Source of the DNA: Syngnathus acus
Lineage: Eukaryota; Chordata; Actinopteri; Syngnathiformes; Syngnathidae
Direction of reading: 5' to 3'
Assembly: GCF_901709675.1 (NCBI RefSeq)
Contig: NC_051094.1
Location: 7,992,501 to 8,056,500 of the forward strand
DNA length: 64,000 nt
A program made the translations under genes and the position numbers. The notes under the pieces are model-generated. The model saw nothing but the letters and a program-made list of their open reading frames with translations, had not been told where the DNA came from and did not search any database. Positions 1 to 11,332 of the stretch are shown piece after piece. The number at the start of each line of letters is the position of its first letter. The first letter of the stretch is position 1.

Positions 1-35
1 TTTGAACATGAGCACTGCCGAAAGTACCAAAGTAC

Positions 36-131
36 CTGATAGATCTCAGTCAGCGTGCGGAGCTCGGCAACCAGGGTACTGACGGTGCCCCCCAACCGGT
101 AGAGCGTGGTGTCGTCTTCCGCTGGCTGCAT
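36..131 (-). CDS. First coding exon of an unidentified gene (partial)
   Basis: A reading frame opens with ATG at 131 and runs 32 codons to a good splice donor (CAG followed by GTACTT at 36/35). The protein begins MQPAEDDTTLYRLGG and continues with a leucine-rich, probably helical stretch. The rest of the gene lies off the left edge. I do not recognise the family. The model rests on the open frame, the plausible donor and the start-proximal position. It is the next gene downstream of rasef on the same strand, so its promoter should lie between about 131 and 400. It could also be an internal exon read from a chance ATG. Confidence 0.5.
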
Positions 132-1050
132 GTTGGTCAGTCTGTATTGTAACGTGCAGAGCAGAACAGCCAAGTGCGGTTTGATAAAGTGATCGCAAGC
201 GATCGGTTAGGACGGGCGGTGTGTGAAAGCAAGTGATCGGTCAGGACGGCAGACTGACAAGGAGAGTCCTGCTAGCACGGTTTAAATAGCCCAGTCAATC
301 AAGCCAGTCGCAGGTATGCGTGATTTGGCTCGATTGGTGGGGTGTGTGACAGGCGGAGTTACCAGAATTAAATATAGAGCTTGTGCTACATGATAGAAAA
401 TAATAACTCATACATATTATGTTTATTTTTGTATTTTTATTTTTAAGACACATTTTAATACAACAGATAAGAAGCTGTCAGCAAAAAAAGGATTCAACTT
501 TTCACTTGATAAATTCATCAACTATACTCATGTAATACTGTAGGGCAACAATCATATTAACAGTAGGTTGAATAAAACATTTTTTAAAGTGTAAAAATGT
601 AAATTTCAGACATTTAGCTCTGGTGCAATGAAGAAGACATTTTAAAGGAAAGTTGAGCTTATTGCCATAAAACAACCCAATAAAGCCTTCTCTTTCCATA
701 ATAAACAACACTAACATACTTTCACATCTTTCTTAAAGCCGTCAGATCTCATCCGTAGGATCTACAAAGTGCGGAAAGTGATGGCAAATAAGTAAATAGC
801 AACATGAGATGAACACAAGGGTTCCAAACACCTTTAAAAAGTTCAGTAAACAGTGTCATCTTCACACAAGTGACAGAAGTTGCAGTTGTGTTGAGTAGAT
901 GTGCTTCGCTTTACTTCCAACTGTCACTTCAAATGTCTTCACAACAAAGTTTTTGTTCCTTATGCTGCATTTTGTTTTCCTTGATTAAAAAAAAAAAAAA
1001 AATCCAGACCCAATGAGTAGGTCGCTTGAAATCCAGACCTGACAAGTGGA
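132..1050. other. Interval between the left-edge gene and the rasef stop codon
   Basis: The left third (132-350) would be the 5' flank of the partial gene. It contains an imperfect direct duplication: 196-216 and 230-250 share the CAAG-GATCGGT-AGGACGG pattern. The right part (about 430-1050) is AT-rich and fits the rasef 3' UTR, with AATAAA on the minus strand at 427-422 as a possible poly(A) signal. A run of A on the plus strand lies near 988-1002. I see no further exon. Confidence 0.5.
422..427 (-). promoter_or_regulatory. rasef: Candidate poly(A) signal of rasef
   Basis: The plus strand reads TTTATT, which is AATAAA on the rasef strand, about 620 bases after the stop codon. It is the clearest hexamer in the 3' flank before the next gene begins. 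AATAAA-like words are frequent in AT-rich DNA, so this is only a candidate. Confidence 0.35.
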
Positions 1051-4000
1051 TCAGTTGCAGCAGGAGAAGTTGGGCTTTTTCCCGGGAGCATCCAAATTGG
1101 GCAGAGACTGGTGAAAACCTGTCTCGTCCAACTTAGAATGTTTGGTCACTTGCCTTAGTTACAAGACAATAAACAAATAAGAAAGTTAAAAAAATAAAAT
1201 AAAAATCAACCTCCCAAAACACGCATGTGAAGATACGTATGTGGTTGTAGAATTCTGGAAGGCAGCAAAACTTTTACCTGGCAAGATGCAGCACAGCTTC
1301 CAGGATATTGGAGCCATCTTTGGCACTGGTTTCACAGAACAGCGTGTTGTAGGTCTGCTTGCAGAAACATAAAGACATGCGGAATTCAAGAAGCATCTCT
1401 GTTCAAACATTGCACCATAAAAAAGTACAAGCCATTTTCAACACTCAAGATTGGTCAATAATTACATAAAACACTACGTCTGTGTATGTATGTATATAAT
1501 AATTGCAATTACAACCCTTTTGATATGAGGCAATTGGATTCTTGCTCCTCACATCGGTGCTTGATCTCGATTCCTAACAAATGGCGATTGTTCACTATAT
1601 GTGTGTCATGACAATAATCGTGATCATCACCATTGCCAGTTTCTCGCCGTAGCTGGTGGGCACACAGTTGGCCGCCCCTTGCCTGAGGTCACATTTGTTA
1701 CCCACCAGCATGATGGGGACATCCTCCTGACCCATGTCCTGTATACGCACATGCACAAAACATCACCACAAATCATAGCAAAGCTTCATCACTATCACAC
1801 AACACACAAAAGAGTACCCTGGTAACACTTACACATCTGCTGCTTGTGTAAAAAGGAAGAAACAAGGATATAGTAAGAATGCAAAGGAGATTGGAAAGTG
1901 AAAGTCAGACGTTTGGCGTTTACCTCAATCATGTCGACCCACTCCCTCACGTTTAAGAAGCTCTTCTCACATGTCACGTCATACAGCAGCAGAACACCAT
2001 CAGCTCGCCGGAAGTAAGACTTGGCAATACTGCGGAATCTGGACACAACAGAACACTCATGATAACATGATACACAAACACACGGACAGACATAAGCATA
2101 CACACACACCTCTCCTGTCCCGCGGTGTCCCAAATTTGTAACAGAGTGGGCTCTCCATCTACCATGAACGTCTTCATTTGGAAATCAACGCCTAAATCAT
2201 AAAAAACAAACACACAAAAAATCAAATCACAAAGCAATATAATAATAATAATATATATAGCATAATCAAAAAAACAAACAAAAATAAACACAATGTCCTG
2301 GTTGGTTTACTGCTATCACTGATTCAAACAATAGTAGATGCCCATCTACAACCCATTTTTTTCATTAGCTGTCACTTTAAGGTGAAATTAATACGTATTA
2401 TGATTTTACAACAAAGTTATGCTTCTTAGCTTTTAGGTCAGCTTAGCGCTTAGCATTGCTTTGAACCTCACCGAGGGTTGCGTTGGAGTTGAATTTGAAC
2501 TCGTTCTTGCAGAGGCGCAGCAGGAAGCTGGACTTGCCCACCGCGGCGTCTCCGGCCATTACGATTCTGTAAGCCTTCTCGGACGTCATGTAGCCCAAGT
2601 CGCCACCTTCCTTTTCCTCCGTCTAAGGACAACAATATGGAAACGTCATACTGTCCTTTATCAGTGCTTCAACCGTTCCATACTATTTAGGTCAAATTTG
2701 GTCCGTGAGTCTGACCTGCACATTGATGGCGCTGACGGCTTTTCGGGTGTGCGTCGCGGTGGGGGTGGCTGGGTTTGCGGGTATCTGAACAGGCTCGGAC
2801 GGGGTCTGAACGGGTTCAGATGGGGTCCGAACTGCTTCGGACGGCTTCCAGTCCAGAACGGAGCTGGTGTCAGAGCCAAATGCTGACTCGCCATCTTGAG
2901 TCTCTGCCAGCTGCAGTGTCAAATTGGACAACAAGCAAATATCAGACATACGCTGCCTCATACACATTTAAGAATACCTGGGGCCCTCACTCTCAATTGG
3001 GTTAGCACTACACGTACCACAATTAAAGTGTTATTCAAATGTTTTTTGGATGAGAAAGAAAGAAAGAAACTCAGTTGTGTATCATTTGTTCCTGCAAGCT
3101 CGATAGAAAATGGATGGAATTCAAGTGCGTAGACAACAATGCACATTTGAAGAATAAATTCCTCACCTCGATCTCCTCGATCAAGTTTTTCGCGACAAAC
3201 ACCTCAGTTTTCTTGGTCACGCTCTCCTCTTCCTCCGCCGCCTCCTCCTCCTCCTCTTCCAGGCCTTTGACCTCCTGCTCCGAGTCGTATCCGCCGTGCG
3301 AGCCTCGCAGTGTGGACAGGCCACTGTCCATGTAGATCTCGGGCAGGCTGTCCTCCTCGCACTCGCTGCTGTTCCGCCGTTTCAGGCCCGGATCGCATAA
3401 TGCCAGGGCTAGTGAGTCAGTGCTGGGTCGCCGGCCGTAAATGGTGAAGTCGTCGACGCGCTGGCATAACCTGAAGAGAGGAACCGGAAAAAAAGCATTA
3501 ACAATAAAAGGATGATGAGTGGTTGGAGGGTTCTTTAGCAAACTGGTTCATCAGGTTTGAATGCTTAAGTACACAAAACCTTTTGCAAGGAAACTGCTTC
3601 AATATTAAAAATAATTAAAGGTGCAACTCAATGGGCCCTTGCGCTAGCTTTCTCATGGCAAACCACCAACATGGGCATTGGACTTTGAAAACATGATATT
3701 GGCAAAAAAAGCTTGGCACTTTAATGTTGGCCATCTGTCTTAGAAACCTGCTTGTGATTGCAATGCACTTCAGTAAATTTTCCACTAGGAGTTTGTCAAA
3801 GTTGGAGACCACAACGGCTGACTTATTGTTGTTCAATTACAAGGTCTGGGTTTTTGAGACTTCTCCATGCAACCTGTTATAATGGACATGTCCACACAAT
3901 TTTGTGTCCACAGGTCAAACAAAATTTTCCCCAACTTTCCAGGGGACACTACTGGATGACTTTATAAGGGGTTGTGGTAGACTCCTTAAAATACAATTAT

Positions 4001-7000
4001 AATATTTATTTATTTATTTATTTATTTAATTAACCTCCCTCAAAATAATAAATAAATAAATAAAATATTCAACCTGGAAAACCGGCACCAGGATGACATT
4101 TATAGCAAGAAATTCAATGTCACCTCTCCAGCGCGTGCGGCGAAGGGTAGGCGAGGCTTTTACTTCTGTTTCTGTCCTTTGTGGCACTTGATGACCCGCT
4201 GTTACTTGACTGTAACACACACGTACGTACACAGCACTGTTAAACAAAATCAACCAAAATAATATTCCAAGAACCACTTCTGGTATTTAAAAACATGGGG
4301 CAGGTCAAAACAATGTCAGAAATATTCTCCCCACCCCTCTCCCCTACCTTGGTGGTCCTCTCCAAAGCAGTTCTCAAACCGTCATTGCTGTCATGGAGCT
4401 TCCTGTTGGCTTCCCTTTTCACATGCAGAAAAAGGATGATTATTTTTACAATATTGTGTCTGATGCAATTTGTTATGTGTGTGTGGCACATACTGTAGGA
4501 TCTCAATCTGGCTCTCCAGGATTTCTCGCTCCTCAGAAAACTGTTTCATTAGTTCCTCGTCTCTGCAATTACCATAAGTTAAATACTAAATAAATAGTCA
4601 CATTTGTTGGTAATCCGATCATGATGTACAATTAACATCTTTCAGGCTACATAGAAACAGTCGGATATTGAGAATTTACCTCTTTGAAAATGACTGTGGT
4701 GCCTACAAAAGTTTGCCAAATTCTTTTGAAATGTGACCCAAAATATTTGTGAGAATATTTTTTGGTGTAAGAAAAAAAAGGTGTGTTTCTATTGGTCAGA
4801 TATATCTAAATACTGATCATGTTCATATTCACATTGATATCAGTGTGATGGTTTCATTAAGTGTAAGCCAATAATTATGGTTGTTTGTGTAGTTATCTAC
4901 AATTTATCTACACTTTATTTATTGCTTCCCCTCAAAAAATTTTATAATTGTAGTTTCTGATTACTTTATATATATTTTTCTCTCAAGTGTTTTTACCATT
5001 GCATTATATTTTCTGAAAACTTCCTAAAATTGTTACATTTCATTTTATTTTTCCTGATTCATTTCAATGTTTTTTTTTTCAAAACAAATATAATAATAAT
5101 AATACATTCTTTTCAAATTGTATGGAGATGTAATCAAACTTGTATTTACATAACGTGTGTTACCTAACTGTCTAGTGAGCATGAATCACATGATTTTGTG
5201 TCAATCAAATTGAGGTCATCGGTGGCTCCACTAAGCAGCTGTGCGTATCATTTATGATAAGAAAAACAAGACCAAGGCGAAGCGTTCTGTCTGTGCTGTG
5301 TTGTGTTGCCAAGCAACCACACACTGTGGGCCTGTGCTTGTTCCAGGATATCCTGTTTCGCCCAGTGACAAAAAGAATTCTGTGGGAGAGGACACAGTTT
5401 TGTCTGTCTGACCCTCAATGACTCAGGGTTATTCAAGAGATTGAGGTATTCTCCATCAAGGTAAAAAAGAAATGTCTTAAACATATAACCACCTGACTGG
5501 CTTGATGGATTGCTATTCCATTTCAGTCCTTTAGATGGCAGTAATGCACTATAAAGGTGAGAGCTTTTTTTCATTAAAGCTCCATCTGTTGAATTTGGTG
5601 GGTCACTGCCCCAAATGCATGTAGACTGTCGTGGTCAAAAGTGAGAGGAAACGCATCTCATCTGCATTATTACACCCCATTCTGAACAATCCTATTTCTA
5701 ATCATTTTGTCTTTACGCCCTTCTGTAGTGATCTTTAATATTGGTGGATCAGTGTGTTAGCGCTAGCGTCTGTACTAACAAAAACAAGGACTTTTTTGGC
5801 TTATGAATACAGCTTTGTTACCTTGTGTTGTTGTCTACAATTTAAATTTTAACAATTTCAACCGACCTAGGACATATGTTATGTTAGCATCTATGCTAAC
5901 ATCACTGTTCATAAATGTGGCAACTGTAATACAGACTGATATAAACAGCAAAAAAAAAAAAAAAAAAAACTCATGTAATGAATGACCTTTCATAGTTGAT
6001 GCTCTGATCGGTGAGCTCGGTCTTGAGCGAATCCATGTCACTGTGTAGACACGCCACTTTGGTTTGAGACTTGAGAAGCTCCTGTTTAATCCACTGATTC
6101 TCCTACATGCAGAGATGCAATACTGAATGCGATAGTAATTAAAGAACAATAGAAAAAAAAGGTTGCTTGCAGCAGTCTTACCAGCGTGAGCTCATTAACC
6201 TTCTTTTTCAGGGCCTGACTCTCATCCTTCACTGTGATGTTCTTGTACTTCTCCTCGATCTGTGCTCCACGTTTTGGTTAGATCACATTAAAGGAACCGT
6301 AAGAAAATCATTAGTAAGCTACTATGCTAATTAGTTAATTTTTGTGTGTGGTTATTTTGGCGATACGGTAGTCATAAAAAATGTCACCTTTGTGTCTGTA
6401 TGATTTTCACTTTCACAACTTTTTTTAATGAAAAAAATGGTTATTCCTTTCTGTTAATTTTGTTTTCAATATATCGGGCCATCGAAAACGCCTTCCAAAT
6501 ATTTGCTACGCTTTTCCCAGGCTTCAGTTTAAGAAAACATGTCAATTGACTATTATAACTTTTATCAAGGTGTTGATGTTTTTATTTTAAGAAAAAAAAA
6601 AAGACTGGTTACCATTTGCATCCTCTGGATCTTACACTGGAGCTCACACACTTCAGTTTCATAAGTTCTTCGCAACTCATTAAGCTCCGCCTCCCCTTGC
6701 TTCTTTTCCTATACACACAAACAAAACAGCAACAACAATGACAGCAATCATTTACACTTTCTTTCCCAAATGATTGGAATGAAAGGAGCATTCGGTGTAG
6801 TAGTCCTGTGACACGGTCACCTGTTCCTGCTTTAGAAAAACTGATAAGCCTTGTCAAAAAGAAGTGGGCTCCAATTTGGCGTGTCACAAAGCAAACAGCA
6901 GCCCCTGAGTCAGCTGAGTCCATGTGCTACGCTTACATAAGTCAGTATGTACACACGCTGATAGGGATCCTACATTATTTCACTTTTCAATAAACTAAGT

Positions 7001-10000
7001 TACTTTATTCATGTTAATGATGGTTGCGTTTGCCTGTGAAATACATGCAAGGATAATTATTATGGATGTTTAATTCTCATTTATAATAGAATGAAAGTGT
7101 AAAAAGAAATAAAAGAAAGACTTAAAAGGATGAAATCAACTCCACGAATAAAGAATAATAAATAGTTTCTCAATGACAAATGTTTGACTTAGTTTACACC
7201 GATTTAAATGATGTCATGCTTCTTATAGTAAAGGAGCAGTCGGGTTTATTTCAGATCAGTCCTTTTGGTTTGACATAAGGGACGAATTGATCAAACTGCT
7301 CAGTGCATCTTTGTAGAGAAAAACATTGCAGCTCAAGGTGGTCAAAATATTTGCAACACCATAACTGCAACGGCAACATTTCAAATTTAAATTTAATAAT
7401 ATTGACTGCCATACAAGTGCTAAAAACTGAAACTGAGGTTATTGTTAATTGAATTGCTCCCTGACAGTTTCAATCAATTATTTTGATGCCATGGCATGAT
7501 GTTGCTAGTGTACCTAATGAAGCGTCCCACCTGCTCACGCGCTTTCCTCTCGGTGATGTGAATGCGTTGGTCCATCTCCTCCTCCATCTCACTCAGCTGC
7601 ATGGACGCTTGATCCTGTGCTCTTTTACAACAACATTGTTACTTCAAGTGTGTGTATGTGTGTGTGTGTGTGTGTATCACTTACCGCCTGATGGCAAGTG
7701 CCAGGTTCTCCATTTCGGCATTCTGTTGTTTGATCTCCTTGACGAAGCTTTGCAGAACTTTCTCCAGCTGAGGGACGAGCCTGGGCTCATTCACGCTGAT
7801 GTTCTGGTACAATGTCGCCACTAGATCGTGTCTGCAATGGGAAAAATTAACACTTGATGTTCTCATTCATGAATCTGGTGAGGGTCACTGCCACAATTAT
7901 AAAAAACCTGCCATAGTGAGTTATTTATATTTCCCATTTGTGTCTGAGTTTGATTTCCTGTCTGTGCCTAATGGAGCATTTGGTGTATGTAGTATTCATA
8001 GCGCGTCGAAGAGTGCCATGTAGTGTGTTGACTGACAGGGCGGGCTGAGTACACAGACATGGCCGCCGTCAGTCAACAGCTCGCGGCGTACGCTTGTTTT
8101 CTATGACCAAAAACACACACAAACATACCAAAGCCGAAGTCGACCCGATAAGTGTTGTTCTGCGGTATGACCAGAGAAAACGTTCAGGCCTCCCCTTTAT
8201 AAGTAACATTTATTTCTTCCCTCATGGACACAAAAACTCATCTTTGTCAAAACATATTTTGTCAAAATGTCTTCTGTCAGCTGACCGGGGATAAAGAGAG
8301 CGAGCGGCTTTAGTGCGTGTGCATCACACACACGACCGCTGTGACAATCAATGTTCTCCGAAAGCGCAGCACCGCCGTCCCATGTCAGGCCTCCTGGGGT
8401 CGCTCACAGACTCACACACACACACATAATCCAGAAAAATTGCATCTCCAAACCAATGATTTTGAGCATTGGGTCATAGCAGATTGTGGTAAGAGAGGAA
8501 TGTTGGGATAGCACCAACATGTGATGTAGCTTCGAGGTATGTTCAACAGTCAGTCAATAAAGCCCAGTTAGGCTTCACCGTTAGTTGTCCGAAAATTAAG
8601 TACTGCAAGATTCAACATCCACCTAATGATTGACATACCAATACTATCCAATCTTAGCCAATCACATCACACAAAAAGGTGGGATACAGCAAGTTAAGAA
8701 TCCTTGGCACAAATATTTCTTATTTTTCTATCAACTTTGGTGAAGAACAAATAGAGTGCTGCATATAGAGTACATAATGTCACAATAGGAGTCCATAGTG
8801 ACTCACGGTGAAGAAGAATAGAAGCAAATACTTTGTTACTGCACTTAAGTAGATTTACTAAGTAGGTTTTCACGTATCTGTACTTGAATATGTATTTTTC
8901 GGACAACCTTTTACTTTTCCTTCTTACATTTGGAAACAGGTATCGCCAGTCTTCTCCTTACATTGTCAAACTAGGCTTGATACTTTGTTCAACCTCTGCA
9001 GATGATGTCACATCATATGAAAAATGTAAATGTAGAGATGTAAAGTCAATCACGGTTAGGAACCCGATGAACTGAGAGCTTGGCGTCTTACAAATAAATA
9101 TCCAAAAAGAAATATCAGAGACAGCAGTGGCATGGAAAAACATTAACCAAGCATTATTAACATGAGCAGATTCAGAAATGCAAGCTATTTCTGATCCATG
9201 ATTTTATTGAAGAGAATATTTTGATATATTTTGCTAACTTTGTGCACTGACTAATGAAAAATGGTAATTGAGCTTACAACAACAAAACCCTCATCCCTGT
9301 ACGTGTTTTTACATTAGGCAGAGATTTTGAGGCTGCCACGTGACAAAATGTTCGCCACAAATAATGGATGGGGAATATCTTGCTTCTCCAAATCTGTTGA
9401 CATTAAGTTGTGTCTGTCTTCAAAGTCCCCACCATTTTAGTCAAGAATTCAACCACAGCTCTCCATCTATCAACTTTTTACATTGTCATCTGAGGAAGTT
9501 GAAAAAAAATGACCTGTCTATTTTGACAAAGTTAGTCTGATTCCAAATGTAGAATGTAAAAATTAATTACATTAACTATTCAAGTAAAGTGCAGAAAAAT
9601 AATTCATTATGATTATTACAAATTCAGTAAACCTAAAGAATAGGATAGGTATTACGTATGCTTGCATGTGTGTTTGAGTATTTGTCTGAAATCGACGATA
9701 GTGCCGATGGCTGTACTGACTTGGGTATGAACTTGCTCTGCTCCCCCAGCCGGGCCTCGAAGTCTTCCCAGGCGACTTCGCACGGCTCGTCATCGTCCTC
9801 CTCCTGTCTCGGCTCCTGCGCCACGTCCATGCGGTGTCGCTCGTGGAAGCCGCTGATGAACTCAGGCAGCGTGATGGTACCGTCCTTATCCACGTCCAAG
9901 CGGTTGAAGAGGCGCTCAGCCTCGCTGGGACTAACTTGCAGCTCGGTGCAGATGGTGAAGAACTCGTCGCGCTCAATGCTGCCCGACCCGTCCGTGTCAT

Positions 10001-11332
10001 AAGTGTCGAAAAGTGCGCGCAGACGCTCACGTTCCTCGGCGCTCATCACCTTGGGACGTGGCACACTGAGGTGGTAGAAAAATAAATAAATAAACACGTT
10101 AATCCCTCTCGGTTTTCGTCCAAAACACCCCCAATGAAGTGTGCACTCTCACACTCAGGTAAGCCACCATCAACTATCACTGTACCTGTGTGTACGTGTG
10201 TGTGCGTGAGGCGTGTTCACAAGCCTCTGGGCTTATTCCCTCCCTCTTGAGGATTAAAATAAGTCAATAAATTGAGTCAAGTTTCTTTTTTTGGGACGCA
10301 AAGTAAATTAAAAGAAATCGATTGGGGGGAAACTCAGTAATAAAAAATAATGGATTTGTTTTTAATTGAAGAGGAAGTCATCACCGGAAACAAAAAACTT
10401 TTTAATATAGTGCCTCTGCTAATCTAAATTTCGCATTCCGATGTATAGTGCTTTGGTGCAATTGGAATCAATCTGATTGATTAACCCGTTTTCATGCTTC
10501 TAGGGCGCAACCATCTTGGCAGTGCGCTGCCACCTGCTGTCTACAGAAATTGACGTCAGAACGCCCTTGGCTTGCTTTGTCATGTGACTAAACCCAGAAA
10601 ACAGATGACCCGTGTTCTGACGTGATGTTCTGGAAATGGAGAATTCTGCGCAGGATCTTAGCCATTCCCAATATTGCGTTCTTTTGAGAATTCTTAGGAG
10701 AAAGGGGCATATTAACAGCATTGATCGAAATTATTTTTTCCTTCAATGCAAAATATTTGCGAATTGCCACAAACGGCATCTTTCATATTTGTCATGTTTT
10801 AAAATCCCAAGATGTTACTATTGATTAATATTAATTGAATATGAATTAATTCATTCAGTCATTCTCTAAACAGCTTGATGAGGACAAGAAAGTAACCTAA
10901 CAACATTTGTTATTCTGTTACTTCTCCCAAAGCAGGACCACCACAAGGTGCAAAGTCAATAAAAAACATTACAAAAAACAACAACAACACAGCAATAATA
11001 TAAAGTAAACAGCAATGACAAGTTAAAGACAAGTTAAACAAATATGACAACCAACCTACAAATGCATTATTATTTTTGTGTGGCCATTTGTTGCTAACCA
11101 AATTGTATTATATTTTAAATATTACATTCTCTGACCTGGCTTTGACGGTTTCCTTGAGACCAACGTTGTCCAGGCCATCTTCTTGATCTCGGAACGTTCC
11201 GCTGTCACCGCCGATATCTGTTAAAGTGGAAGAGTCTTTCCTCATCAGTTTTTCACAATCCTCCTCATTGCGGCTTTGGGAAAGCGAGCTTCGTCGACGT
11301 TCCGACAAGGCTCTTGCTGATGCCGTTGCCAT
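1051..11332 (-). CDS. rasef: RASEF (Rab45): EF-hand, coiled-coil, Rab-type GTPase
   Basis: Large atypical Rab that binds calcium and GTP; the family is linked to membrane traffic and microtubule motors. Coding exons, 5' to 3': 11332-11136, 10065-9721, 7831-7685, 7621-7531, 6708-6613, 6259-6182, 6102-5987, 4562-4494, 4414-4348, 4209-4124, 3470-3167, 2910-2716, 2622-2472, 2191-2110, 2038-1924, 1738-1631, 1354-1278, 1153-1051. The 2427 nt are in phase and give 808 residues (human about 740). Seen directly: two canonical EF loops (residues about 89-100, [12 protein letters not shown], and 123-134, [12 protein letters not shown]); a coiled coil about 190-400 including [13 protein letters not shown]; an acidic linker with SGLSTLR; and a GTPase from about 610 with [27 protein letters not shown] and ETSAKDG. 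The C-terminus SCCN suggests geranylgeranylation. The G2/G3 segments match RASEF ([15 protein letters not shown]) rather than CRACR2A. Exon 1 adds about 65 residues before the position where the human protein starts. Confidence 0.95.
2716..2910 (-). repeat. rasef: rasef exon 12 with a short TPSEPVQ repeat
   Basis: This 65-codon exon links the acidic region to the GTPase. It keeps the family motif SVLDWKP, then reads [20 protein letters not shown], about three copies of a 7-residue unit encoded by near-identical 21-nt blocks (roughly 2785-2850). The stretch is proline-rich and likely disordered. Unit number may vary between individuals. Confidence 0.7.
3098..3120. repeat. Short fragment of a dispersed fish repeat (AGAAAATGGATGG)
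   Basis: The string ending AGAAAATGGATGG is the usual tail of a very common teleost repeat that recurs more fully at 26041-26175. Only about 20 bases are present, inside a rasef intron. It is too short to assign to a family. Confidence 0.25.
4003..4063. repeat. Inverted (TTTA)n/(TAAA)n hairpin in a rasef intron
   Basis: About five TTTA units near 4006-4026 are followed, after a roughly 20-base spacer, by about five AATA units near 4041-4062. The arms are complementary, so RNA or single-stranded DNA could fold into a stem. It lies between rasef exons 10 and 11 and looks like a microsatellite that arose in inverted form. Confidence 0.6.
4563..5986. other. rasef intron 7, no extra gene seen
   Basis: This 1.4-kb AT-rich intron lies between rasef exons 7 and 8. 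It has a poly(A) run at 5950-5969 close to the exon 7 donor. I find no coding exon or recognised repeat. The open frames here carry no family signature. Confidence 0.5.
6709..7530. other. rasef intron 4, nothing recognised
   Basis: AT-rich intron between rasef exons 4 and 5. I see no conserved motif, RNA gene or mobile element. A (GT)n tract at about 7648-7677 lies in the next intron upstream, between exons 3 and 4. Confidence 0.45.
7832..9720. other. rasef intron 2 with a dispersed repeat
   Basis: A 1.9-kb intron between the EF-hand exon and the first coiled-coil exon. Around 8806-8990 it contains a stretch resembling a common teleost repeat, annotated separately. The remainder shows short (AC)n runs and no exon. 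Confidence 0.5.
8806..8990 (+). repeat. Dispersed repeat resembling a common teleost ACTTAAGTA element
   Basis: The stretch reads TTGTTACTGCACTTAAGTAG, then CGTATCTGTACTTGAATATG, then CTTTTACTTTTCCTTCTTAC. This ordering (ACTTAAGTAGATTT, GTATCTGTACTT, CTCCTTACATT) matches a high-copy fish repeat I know from memory. It is probably a non-autonomous DNA transposon remnant, diverged here. A RepeatMasker run would name it. Confidence 0.45.
10066..11135. other. rasef intron 1
   Basis: About 1.1 kb between the N-terminal exon and the EF-hand exon. The acceptor has a pyrimidine-rich lead and CAG, and the phase-2 junction forms a serine codon across the two exons. I see no other element. Confidence 0.5.

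Noticed and set aside
2461-2886. 141-codon plus-strand ORF
   Set aside because: Antisense shadow of rasef exons 12 and 13.
1051-11332. CRACR2A (EFCAB4B), another EF-hand Rab, as identity of the first large gene
   Set aside because: The switch regions VDFQMKT and [19 protein letters not shown], together with synteny next to frmd3, fit RASEF better.
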